DNA from: an uncultured Nitrososphaera sp.
GTDB lineage: Archaea; Thermoproteota; Nitrososphaeria; Nitrososphaerales; Nitrososphaeraceae
NCBI RefSeq assembly: GCF_946478925.1
Contig: NZ_CAMLDP010000094.1
Coordinates: 1 to 5,875, forward strand
Length of the DNA: 5,875 bases
Reading direction: 5' to 3'
Positions within the stretch are counted from its first letter, which is position 1. The number at the start of each line of letters is the position of its first letter. The position numbers and the translations under genes were made by a program. The notes beneath the pieces are model-generated. The model was not told where the DNA came from. It worked only from the letters and a program-made list of their open reading frames with translations, and made no database searches. Below, piece by piece: positions 1-5,577 of this stretch.

Positions 1-356
1 GTGAACGCGCGGATGATTGTCACAAGCTTGTCAACGGGGAGCGTCATGCTCATGTTAGTCGAGCCCACGAGGTCGGCGTACATTATGACAAGTGGGATCT
101 TGCTGCTGACATGGGACAGCAAATATTCCTGCCCCGGCTTGAGCGACGAGTCGTACTGGTAACGGCGCTTTAGGGCGCGCCACAGCCTGTCCTGCGTCTG
201 CGCAACTAGCGTCTCCGAGTCGACGACTATAGCCTTTTCCTCGGCAGGATTGTTTCCACCCATCATCATCCCGACGAGGCTCTTGCTCGTGCTACCGTTG
301 TCCTCGGCCTTGTCCTTTCTGGCCTCCTTTTTATCGTCCTTTGCTTCCGGGGCCAC
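1..356 (-). CDS. Class III adenylate/guanylate cyclase-domain protein, N-terminal part (cut by left edge)
   Basis: The minus strand encodes about 118 residues before the window ends. Residues 1-25 are Lys/Asp/Glu-rich and probably disordered, followed by a short Met/Gly stretch (30-36). A helical linker (41-70) leads into the start of a class III nucleotidyl cyclase domain. Its signature is IPLVIMYADLVGST (residues 87-100), where Asp95 is expected to be the first metal-binding aspartate, followed by the helix MSMTLPVDKLVTIIRAF. Established: such domains make cAMP or cGMP from nucleoside triphosphate as dimers, but many archaeal members are uncharacterised. The second metal Asp and the substrate-specifying residues lie outside the window, so activity cannot be judged. 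I chose the GTG at 356 because a TATA-like TTTAAA lies about 33 nt upstream; the ATG at 269 is the conservative alternative. No membrane segment is visible in this part. The family is clear; the start is uncertain. Confidence 0.8.
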   Translation of the reverse strand, partial: MAPEAKDDKKEARKDKAEDNGSTSKSLVGMMMGGNNPAEEKAIVVDSETLVAQTQDRLWRALKRRYQYDSSLKPGQEYLLSHVSSKIPLVIMYADLVGSTNMSMTLPVDKLVTIIRAF

Positions 357-384
357 GCCTGCCTTCCCATATTGGAACCCGCGG

Positions 385-393
385 GATTTAAAG
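385..393 (-). promoter_or_regulatory. Possible TATA box for the cyclase gene
   Basis: On the minus strand the sequence reads CTTTAAATC, a reasonable archaeal TATA-like element. Transcription starting about 26 nt downstream would give a leader of only a few nucleotides before the GTG at 356. The alternative is that this stretch is coding, because the cyclase frame stays open up to a stop at about 437. Confidence 0.35.
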
Positions 394-462
394 TCATTGA
401 GATTTTGCAGGATGTAAGACCATCTTTGACACGGGTTTTACATGTCATAACGGACAGACTTT

Positions 463-492
463 GAAAAAAGAATGAGGGGCGAAAGCCGCCTC
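463..492 (-). terminator. Hairpin plus T-tract, likely 3' end of the low-complexity gene transcript
   Basis: On the minus strand the arm GAGGCGGC (492-485), a TTTC loop and the arm GCCCCTC (480-474) pair with one bulged G. They are followed by ATTCTTTTTTC with six T's (469-464). It sits 34 bp after the stop of the gene at 526-1116 and before the cyclase gene. Archaea usually terminate on T-tracts alone, so the hairpin may instead be an RNA 3'-end stabiliser. Confidence 0.6.
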
Positions 493-525
493 CTTTGGTA
501 TTATTCCTAGAGTGGACGGCTACTA

Positions 526-1116
526 CTAGTAGTTCTTGCCTTTGTAGTCGTCGTGGCTGTGGTAGTCGCTGCCGTGCTTGTCGTCCTTCGAGTCGTGCTT
601 GTCGTGGCTGCTGTAGTCATGGTGCTTGTTGTCTTTGTAGTCATGGCCGTTGTCGTGGCTGCTGTAGTCATGGTGACCAGAGTAATCGTGGTTGTCGTTG
701 CCATTGTCGTCGCAGTTGTCGTTGCTGCTGTTGTCATAGCTTGACCAGTGATAGTCGCTGTTGCTGTCATCGCTGCTGCAATCGCAGTTGTTGTCGTTGT
801 TGTTGTAATCGTCGTTGTTGCAGTCACACTTGTTGTCATTGTTGTAGTCGCTGCTGTAGTCGCGACCGTTGTCGTCGTTGTTGTCGTTGTTGCAATCGCA
901 GCTGTTGTCATCATGGTTGTTCTTGTCATCATAGCTTGACCAGTGATGGTCGCCGTTGCTATAGTCGCAGTTGTTGTCATTATGGTTGTTGTCATCGTAG
1001 CTTGAGGTTGCAAATGCAGCCGTCGGCAGTCCTATCGCCGACGATGCAAGTACAAAGCCCATTGCCAGGATTGCAACAGTCAGCACGTTCTTCTTCGTTC
1101 CTGTTATACTTGACAT
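526..1116 (-). CDS. Secreted low-complexity Asp/Asn/Ser/Tyr/His/Cys protein
   Basis: This 196-residue protein begins with a convincing Sec signal peptide: Lys8-Lys9, a hydrophobic core at 11-30 and a likely cleavage after AFA at 34-36. No second membrane segment or lipobox is seen, so export to the cell exterior or cell-wall zone is inferred. The mature part is built almost only of D, N, S, Y, H, C, G and K, with two Trp, one Arg and one Thr. Eight Cys lie at 50, 73, 75, 97, 99, 111, 113 and 135, six of them as C-D-C pairs. Twelve His lie in 143-196. SSYD units recur at 38, 60 and 125, and HHDYSSHD occurs twice. The ATG at 1116 is supported by the signal peptide and by a TATA-like box 25 nt upstream. 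I recognise no family. Metal or polyanion binding is a guess from composition. The reading frame is secure because only this frame has a signal peptide. Confidence 0.8.
   Translation of the reverse strand: MSSITGTKKNVLTVAILAMGFVLASSAIGLPTAAFATSSYDDNNHNDNNCDYSNGDHHWSSYDDKNNHDDNSCDCNNDNNDDNGRDYSSDYNNDNKCDCNNDDYNNNDNNCDCSSDDSNSDYHWSSYDNSSNDNCDDNGNDNHDYSGHHDYSSHDNGHDYKDNKHHDYSSHDKHDSKDDKHGSDYHSHDDYKGKNY
599..675. repeat. 26-bp exact direct repeat inside the low-complexity gene
   Basis: Positions 599-624 and 650-675 are identical, 51 bp (17 codons) apart. On the minus strand both copies encode HHDYSSHD. The unit length keeps the reading frame, so gain or loss of a copy would change protein length without a frameshift. 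Confidence 0.8.
735..960. repeat. 31-bp near-exact direct repeat encoding HWSSYD
   Basis: Positions 735-765 and 930-960 match at 29 of 31 bases and lie 195 bp (65 codons) apart, in frame. Both encode the only two tryptophans of the mature protein, in the context HWSSYD. A weaker third SSYDD unit lies just after the signal peptide cleavage site. This suggests an old internal duplication of a block of about 65 residues. Confidence 0.7.
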
Positions 1117-1137
1117 TAGAACGGGGCGACCATCATC

Positions 1138-1144
1138 ATTTTAA
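1138..1144 (-). promoter_or_regulatory. TATA box for the low-complexity secreted protein gene
   Basis: On the minus strand the sequence reads TTAAAAT, centred 25 nt before the A of the ATG at 1116. That spacing predicts transcription starting at or next to the start codon, giving a leaderless mRNA. No Shine-Dalgarno-like purine run precedes the ATG, which agrees. Confidence 0.55.
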
Positions 1145-1375
1145 GGGCTTGATTAACTATGGAATGTTATTACCTTACGCCAAAATTCTATCGCTATTGC
1201 ACTCTAGGCAAAACCACAAGAGGCGCGTGGGTGTAACATGCCTCAGTAGAAGAACCAAGCCAAGCCATCGTTTTATCGAATGACGTGAGGTATTGTAGTA
1301 CTGTATGCATCATAGAAACATAGTCGTTATTGCACAAGACAGAGCCTGTGCCCTATCTCCGCCATTTCATTGAGA

Positions 1376-1381
1376 TTATAT
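1376..1381 (+). promoter_or_regulatory. TATA box for the unknown helical-protein gene
   Basis: The plus strand reads GATTATATG here, with TTATAT centred 27-28 nt before the ATG at 1406. This is the expected distance for a leaderless archaeal transcript and helps place the start at 1406 rather than at the upstream in-frame TTG at 1370. Confidence 0.6.
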
Positions 1382-1405
1382 GTCAGGACGGCACACCACG
1401 GCAGG

Positions 1406-2269
1406 ATGAGGCTCCCGCTCAAGGGCACGGATTATTTCAGCAAAAAAGTCAACTCGGCATTTGAGGACATCCAGGCAGAGTTCCTTGAGGCGGTCAAGCC
1501 GGCAATAGCCATGCAAAAGTCGCACGCGATGTTAGGCGACGGCACCGTCACGCAGACGGACACCTTTGACCCGCAGAACGTGCAGACGTTCTATCAGAGG
1601 CTGACAAACAGGATGGAAGGCTGGCTTGCAGGAGGAATTTCAAAGTCGGTCACAGACGACCTCCACAGGCTGTTCTGCCAGTTCAACAAGGATGTCGGCA
1701 AGTACTACATCTCTGGCTACTTTGGCATCCAGTTCCACGCACTGCCGTACTACAAGGCAGACAAGCGCGTGATAGAGGTCCAGAAAGAGCTTGCCAAGAT
1801 AGCCGACGACGCGACCGCGCTGTACGGCGGCATCAGGGACAACGCAGACAAGGCGCTTGGGCAAGAGCTTGAAAAGCGCGGCCTTGCGGAGATGGACTTT
1901 GAGGGCCTGTTTTCCAAGATGTTCGAGGACGAAAAGCTGGCAGAAGAACTTGGCAAAAAGGCCGCGTCGGTAGAAGGCCAGGCAGAGTTCCAAAAGATGG
2001 GCGAAAGAAAGAACGCGCTGTTTGCAGAGCTTAACGACCTGATGATAGAACTTTATCAGACGTCGCCGGTGCCCATAGACTACAACAGGCTGATGCAGGG
2101 CGAAGAAGGCGCCTGCACGTACTTTGACATAGAGCTGATAAAGACCGGCGCCAAGAAGTCGATAAAGCGCGAGGCAATGTTCGAGACAGGCAAGATACCA
2201 AAGGTAGACGCAGACAGGGTGGCAGGCGAGCTTGCAAGTGTGGCAAGGGCCCTGAAAAAGGCCAAGTAA
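1406..2269 (+). CDS. Conserved-looking soluble helical protein of unknown function
   Basis: This gene encodes 287 residues that I do not assign to a known family. There is no signal peptide or transmembrane stretch, so a cytoplasmic location is likely. The sequence is charged and mostly helix-forming. A long Lys/Glu/Ala-rich segment (about 120-215) could form coiled coil or a helical bundle. An aromatic patch KYYISGYFGIQFHALPYY (99-116) is the most distinctive part and may be a structural core. There are two Cys (91 and 237), too far apart for an obvious metal site. The C-terminus is basic (ending ARALKKAK). Codon use resembles the neighbours, with no sign of transfer. An in-frame TTG at 1370 would add 12 residues, but it overlaps the TATA box, so the ATG at 1406 is preferred. 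The gene converges with the MFS gene, leaving a 7-bp gap. It is real; its function is unknown. Confidence 0.85.
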   Translation: MRLPLKGTDYFSKKVNSAFEDIQAEFLEAVKPAIAMQKSHAMLGDGTVTQTDTFDPQNVQTFYQRLTNRMEGWLAGGISKSVTDDLHRLFCQFNKDVGKYYISGYFGIQFHALPYYKADKRVIEVQKELAKIADDATALYGGIRDNADKALGQELEKRGLAEMDFEGLFSKMFEDEKLAEELGKKAASVEGQAEFQKMGERKNALFAELNDLMIELYQTSPVPIDYNRLMQGEEGACTYFDIELIKTGAKKSIKREAMFETGKIPKVDADRVAGELASVARALKKAK

Positions 2270-2276
2270 TAGCCTC

Positions 2277-3455
2277 TCATTTTTTGATGATGAACGCTAT
2301 CATTGCGGCTGCAGCTAGTGCAGACGTTATCATGCTGTAGGTCGCGGCAAGCCCGATTCCGGATGAGTCGAGCAGAAAGCCAAAGACTACGTTTGCCGCA
2401 AGGAACGAAAACCCTGCTACGAGGTTGTAAAGGCCGTAGGCGGTGCCCCGGTGCTCGGCTGATACGTACCGGGGAATAACTGCGCGCTGGACGGTCTCGG
2501 CAAGCCCGACGTACGCTCCGTACACCACGGCCAAGACATACGCCTGCGCCGCGTTCGCACTTGCAAGCATCAAAAACGCGCTTGCCGCAAACACGCCGTA
2601 TGCAAGTGCGAGCATCTTTTCCTTGCCAGCCTTGTCTGCAAGGATGCCAGCGGGATACCCGATGGCCGCGTGGGCCGCGTTTATGACAAGGTAAACGAGT
2701 GCCACGCTGCCTTCCGGGACCCCTAGGTCTGACGCGCGGACAAGCACGAACGAAAAGTTGAACGCGCCTATGCCAAAGACAGCCATTATTGCAAGTAGGG
2801 CAACAAACTTCCTCTGCGAAAGGACTGCCCGGACGTTTGCTGATACTGACCTTGACCTTGAAGAGGAAGAAGGTGCAAGACGCTCTTTGACAAACAACAC
2901 GAGCAGGGCGACTGCAACTGCGCCGGGCAAGAGCGAGGCGTAAAACACGCCGGAAAACCCGATGTACGGAAAAAGTGCAAATGCCAAGGCAGGCCCGACG
3001 ATTGCGCCGGCCTGGTCCATAGTGCGATGGATGCCAAACGCCCTGCCGACTTTGGCCTCCGGCGCCGACTCGCTTATCAGCGCGTCGCGGGGCGCGGTAC
3101 GGACTCCTTTTCCCACCCTGTCAAGTGAGCGCACCACAAAGGCGTCGACCCATCCGGCGGCCGCGCCGAAAAAAGGCTTGCTTGCGGCCGAAAGCGAGTA
3201 GCCAAGCGCCACGAGGGGCTTGCGCCTCTGCGACCTGTCAGAGAGCGCTCCTGAGCCCATGCGGACGGTGTAGCCGAGCATCTCGCCCATGCCCTCTATG
3301 AGGCCAAGGAGCGTGCGCGACGCGCCGATGGGCCCCGTGAGGAACAGCGGGAGCAGCGCAAAGACCATCTCCGACGAGACGTCGGTGAAAAAGCTGACAA
3401 AGCCGAGCGCGTAGATGTTCTTGCGGCCGGCCTTTTCTTTTTCCTCCTCGGTCAA
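2277..3455 (-). CDS. 12-TM major facilitator superfamily (MFS) transporter
   Basis: This 392-residue integral membrane protein has the MFS two-bundle layout. The first six helices span about 13-188. A hydrophilic loop rich in Ser/Arg follows (190-214), then six more helices to the C-terminus. Motif A appears as GALSDRSQRRKP (69-80), with a degenerate second copy around GILADKAGKEK (270-280). The N-terminal FFTDVSSEM (22-30), the block DRVGKGVRTAPRDAL (112-126) and HRTMDQAGAIVGP (143-155) mark a widespread bacterial/archaeal MFS subfamily with no known substrate. An export role is plausible from the antiporter-like GP motif, but this is inference. The start is TTG at 3455: an in-frame stop lies just upstream and the next ATG (Met30) would remove part of helix 1. 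It is the last gene of the minus-strand block, 41 bp after MscS. A weak AT-rich element at about 3480-3490 could give it its own promoter. Confidence 0.92.
   Translation of the reverse strand: MTEEEKEKAGRKNIYALGFVSFFTDVSSEMVFALLPLFLTGPIGASRTLLGLIEGMGEMLGYTVRMGSGALSDRSQRRKPLVALGYSLSAASKPFFGAAAGWVDAFVVRSLDRVGKGVRTAPRDALISESAPEAKVGRAFGIHRTMDQAGAIVGPALAFALFPYIGFSGVFYASLLPGAVAVALLVLFVKERLAPSSSSRSRSVSANVRAVLSQRKFVALLAIMAVFGIGAFNFSFVLVRASDLGVPEGSVALVYLVINAAHAAIGYPAGILADKAGKEKMLALAYGVFAASAFLMLASANAAQAYVLAVVYGAYVGLAETVQRAVIPRYVSAEHRGTAYGLYNLVAGFSFLAANVVFGFLLDSSGIGLAATYSMITSALAAAAMIAFIIKK
2280..2285 (+). terminator. T6 tract, possible archaeal terminator for the helical-protein gene
   Basis: A run of six T's begins 11 nt after the stop at 2267-2269 on the plus strand, enough for archaeal T-tract termination. 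It lies inside the last two lysine codons of the converging MFS gene, so it may simply be coding sequence. Confidence 0.35.
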
Positions 3456-3496
3456 CGTCCTGCTAACTACGCGCCGCGCTTGTATCTATTGCGCCA

Positions 3497-4474
3497 CTAG
3501 TCGTTGCGGTCGTCATCGACCACTTCTTCAAGGTTCACGCCGGCGCTAGAGCTGGAGACGGGGCCGGGTGGCAAGGCTGATGTTGGCGCGCCCTTCCTTG
3601 TCGCCTTTTTCCTTTGTTGCTGCTGCCGGACATAGACGACCTGCTGCGGGAAAGGTATCTCTATGCCATTTGTTTCAAGCTCCCTCTTTATCTGCTCGAC
3701 GAGCAGCTTTTTCACGTCAAACCACACGGTAAACGGCACCCAGCACCAGATGTTGATGTTGACGGCCGACGCGCCTAGGCTGTCCACGTACACGTCGGGC
3801 GCCGGCTCGACTAGCACCAGCGGTGTGTCCTTTAAGCTCTGCTGGATTATGCCTATCGCCTTTTGCGCGTCCGAGTCGTACGAGACTCCTACTACGAGTT
3901 CCACCCTGCGCGCCGCGGCGCCGGAAAAGTTGCGTATCTCTGACAGAAAGACGTCGCTGTTTGGCAGGCGCACGTACGTCCCGTCGAACATGCGCACACG
4001 CGAAGAAAGGGCGGTTATCTCGACGACTACGCCGGCGACGTCAGGGAGCTTACCCGTTATGAGGACAGGGTCCCCTATCTTCAGCGGCTTGTCTATCTGC
4101 AGGAATATTCCCGAAATCAAGTTCGAGAACAGCGACTGCGTGGCAAAGCCTACGATGATGCCGGCAAACCCGCCTGCAAGGAACAGGCCAGAGAGATCAA
4201 GCCCCGAGACTCCAAGTGCAGAGAGCAGCGCTATTGCTATGATACCATAATACACGGTCCTGCCGGTGGCCTTCCTTGCGTCTGTTGGAAGGCGCGATCC
4301 GAGATACTTTAGCATGACGAGCCGGACCGTGTGCGCTATGGCAAAGCCGGCCACGATGATCGCAAGCGTGAGTATGATAGAAAACGGCGTCACCTGGACC
4401 CCAAAGAGGTCAATCGTGCCTGGAAGCCCAAAGACTGAAGTCGAGTTGTTGCCAGACAAGGATCCTGCCGCCAA
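3497..4474 (-). CDS. MscS-type small-conductance mechanosensitive ion channel
   Basis: This 325-residue channel has MscS organisation. Helices lie at about 30-55 and 73-90. They are followed by the pore helix GLFLAGGFAGIIVGFATQSL (96-115), which is Gly/Ala-rich as expected, and by SNLISGIFLQIDKPLKIGD. The beta domain includes the family marker RLPNSDV (169-175), and the C-terminal alpha/beta domain ends near IEIPFPQQVVY (271-281). Established: such channels open under membrane tension and release solutes during hypo-osmotic shock. A tail of about 45 residues follows the last conserved motif. It is Gln/Lys/Arg-rich first (284-294), then Pro/Ser-rich, and ends acidic (EEVVDDDRND), so it is probably a disordered cytoplasmic extension. 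The start is TTG at 4474, with an in-frame TGA 9 nt upstream and a TATA-like box 27 nt upstream; a second TTG (residue 6) is possible. It lies 40 bp after corA. Confidence 0.95.
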   Translation of the reverse strand: MAAGSLSGNNSTSVFGLPGTIDLFGVQVTPFSIILTLAIIVAGFAIAHTVRLVMLKYLGSRLPTDARKATGRTVYYGIIAIALLSALGVSGLDLSGLFLAGGFAGIIVGFATQSLFSNLISGIFLQIDKPLKIGDPVLITGKLPDVAGVVVEITALSSRVRMFDGTYVRLPNSDVFLSEIRNFSGAAARRVELVVGVSYDSDAQKAIGIIQQSLKDTPLVLVEPAPDVYVDSLGASAVNINIWCWVPFTVWFDVKKLLVEQIKRELETNGIEIPFPQQVVYVRQQQQRKKATRKGAPTSALPPGPVSSSSAGVNLEEVVDDDRND

Positions 4475-4497
4475 GACAGCTCACATTGAGCCTTCTC

Positions 4498-4505
4498 AAA
4501 TATGT
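4498..4505 (-). promoter_or_regulatory. TATA box for the MscS gene, inside the corA-mscS gap
   Basis: The minus strand reads ACATATTT, centred 27-28 nt before the TTG at 4474. It falls within the 40 bp between the corA stop and the mscS start, suggesting that mscS can be transcribed on its own as a leaderless mRNA as well as, or instead of, from the corA promoter. Confidence 0.5.
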
Positions 4506-4514
4506 ATGTGTTTT

Positions 4515-5453
4515 TTAGATCCAGCCTAGCCGGCGGAAATGCAACATCATGGCCCCTGCGGCGACGCTTGACGCAAGGACGACCAGCGCAAACGTGGTAT
4601 ACGACCCGAGGAACATCGTCCACGGCCCGCTCCCTATGCCGCCGGGTAATTCCACGTTCATCCCGTAGAACGAGCCCAGTATGGTCGCCGGCATCGAAAG
4701 CGTGAATATTATCGTGAGCACCGCAAGTATCTTGTTGGACCTGTCGCTGCTGTGCATAAAATCGGTGTCCTTGAATATCTCTATCGTGTCCTTGGACTCG
4801 TCAAGCGTCTCTATCACCTTGTCGATGTGGTCCTGCACATCGTCGTAGTACGGGGCGAGGTCTTCCTCCGAAAAGCGCGTGACGTCCTTTGCCACCAGCT
4901 CTGCAAGCGTCCTGCGCATCGGAATAGCTATGCGCCGAAGAGACGTGACTTCCCTGCGCAGGTACGATATTTCTCGGGCCACTGCCACACGCTCGTCAAA
5001 GACTGCGTCCTCAATGTCTTCCATGTTGCCCATTATCTTGCGCACGTTGTTCAAAAGCTCGTCTACCAGCGCGTCGACCAGGCTGTGGTACAGGTAGCCG
5101 GCAGATCTCCCCATCAACTCTTTGCGCACGCTCTCGCTACTTTCGCACGCGTCAAACGTGTCTGCCACCGTTTTCAGGTCTTGCTGGTGCACAGTCACAA
5201 GGTAGCCCGGGCCGAGAAACGCCGCAAGCTGGCTCGGCTTTGGAACGCGCTCTTGCGTCGCAGTTGGAAAGTGCAGTATGACAAAGACATGGCTCTTGTA
5301 GCGGTCGATTTTGGGTATCTGGATTTTAGAGACACAGTCTGCCAGGTTCAGCTCGTGGAACGGAAAGCGCCGGCCTAGCTCGCGCATGTCATCGCGGGTG
5401 GGTGCAGAGACGTCAATCCACGCAAAGCCTTCGTTTTCCAGCTGCCTGAGCAT
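4515..5453 (-). CDS. corA: CorA family divalent metal ion (Mg2+/Co2+) transporter
   Basis: This 312-residue protein matches the CorA family in length and architecture. A soluble cytoplasmic alpha/beta domain occupies about 1-110. Long helices follow (115-235), including the charged stretch around EDIEDAVFDERVAVAREI (145-162) that would form the funnel-lining stalk. TM1 (about 242-262) contains MPATILGSF and ends in the diagnostic YGMN (263-266). A short Gly/Pro loop leads to TM2 (279-304), and the cytoplasmic C-terminus is FRRLGWI, the usual positively charged end. Established: CorA is a homopentamer whose GMN loop selects hydrated Mg2+ and related cations. Whether this one carries Mg2+, Co2+ or Zn2+ cannot be told from sequence. 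The start is ATG at 5453, with an in-frame stop 9 nt upstream. It leads the corA-mscS-MFS block and is divergent from the DUF432-like gene. Confidence 0.95.
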   Translation of the reverse strand: MLRQLENEGFAWIDVSAPTRDDMRELGRRFPFHELNLADCVSKIQIPKIDRYKSHVFVILHFPTATQERVPKPSQLAAFLGPGYLVTVHQQDLKTVADTFDACESSESVRKELMGRSAGYLYHSLVDALVDELLNNVRKIMGNMEDIEDAVFDERVAVAREISYLRREVTSLRRIAIPMRRTLAELVAKDVTRFSEEDLAPYYDDVQDHIDKVIETLDESKDTIEIFKDTDFMHSSDRSNKILAVLTIIFTLSMPATILGSFYGMNVELPGGIGSGPWTMFLGSYTTFALVVLASSVAAGAMMLHFRRLGWI

Positions 5454-5577
5454 GTTCGTTCATCTATCACTGTTGAAAAAAGAGCTATTACTGTGTATTG
5501 CCGCTTGTACACACACATGTATTTTTTTCTGGGCTGGAAAAACATTTACAAATCGCAGGTTCCGTTGTCACAGATGT
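5454..5577. promoter_or_regulatory. Divergent promoter region between corA and the DUF432-like gene
   Basis: This 124-bp AT-rich region carries signals in both directions. For the minus strand, TAATAGCT (5490-5483) or an A-rich element near 5515-5530 could be the corA TATA box; neither has ideal spacing, so corA may have a short leader. A T6 run precedes corA at 5475-5481. An alternating CA tract (about 5509-5517) lies in the middle. No operator-like inverted repeat stands out. Confidence 0.4.
5545..5553 (+). promoter_or_regulatory. Possible TATA box for the DUF432-like gene
   Basis: The plus strand reads TTTACAAAT, centred about 29 nt before the TTG at 5578 and 25 nt before an out-of-frame ATG at 5574. 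Either start would be leaderless or nearly so. Confidence 0.4.

Larger units (their letters stand above)
1117..1405. other. Divergent intergenic region without a gene
   Basis: This 289-bp stretch lies between two genes that point away from each other. It is more AT-rich than the flanking coding DNA. It holds a TATA-like box near each end (1138-1144 minus, 1376-1381 plus). The middle (about 1150-1350) shows no coding signal, tRNA-like fold or strong inverted repeat. The plus-strand frame that remains open through it is an extension of the antisense shadow of the triplet-rich gene. Confidence 0.6.

Noticed and set aside
266..448. 60-residue basic minus-strand frame with an ATG at 448
   Set aside because: It overlaps the N-terminal coding of the cyclase in another frame and has a composition (Arg/Thr/Lys-rich, no pattern) typical of a shadow.
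553..939. Two plus-strand frames made almost only of Val/Ala/Ile that mimic membrane helices
   Set aside because: Direct complements of GAC/AAC/AGC codons; uniform Val/Ala runs with no loops or charges, entirely inside the real minus-strand gene.
599..960. Repeats considered as a CRISPR array
   Set aside because: Spacing is irregular, the repeats are in frame within a coding gene, the intervening sequence has the same low complexity, and no cas gene is nearby.
507..1013. Minus-strand Thr/Ala/Met-rich frame overlapping the secreted-protein gene
   Set aside because: A frame-shifted reading of the same triplets (ACN from GAC/AAC). It lacks the signal peptide seen in the accepted frame.
495..1283. 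Long plus-strand open frame rich in Cys/Arg/Ser opposite the low-complexity gene
   Set aside because: It is the antisense shadow of N-R-Y triplets, whose complements (GTC, GTT, GCT, GTA) rarely give stops in any frame. It has no promoter or plausible protein composition.
1332..1351. Small inverted repeat GCACA...TGTGC upstream of the helical-protein gene
   Set aside because: Five-base arms with a ten-base spacer are expected by chance at this length; no second copy was found.
1370..1405. TTG at 1370 as an earlier start for the helical-protein gene
   Set aside because: It would place the start codon upstream of the TATA-like box that fits the ATG at 1406.
3663..4250. 195-residue plus-strand frame opposite MscS, and a 208-residue one opposite corA (4752-5378)
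   Set aside because: Both are antisense to genes with clear family motifs and show no coherent domain of their own.
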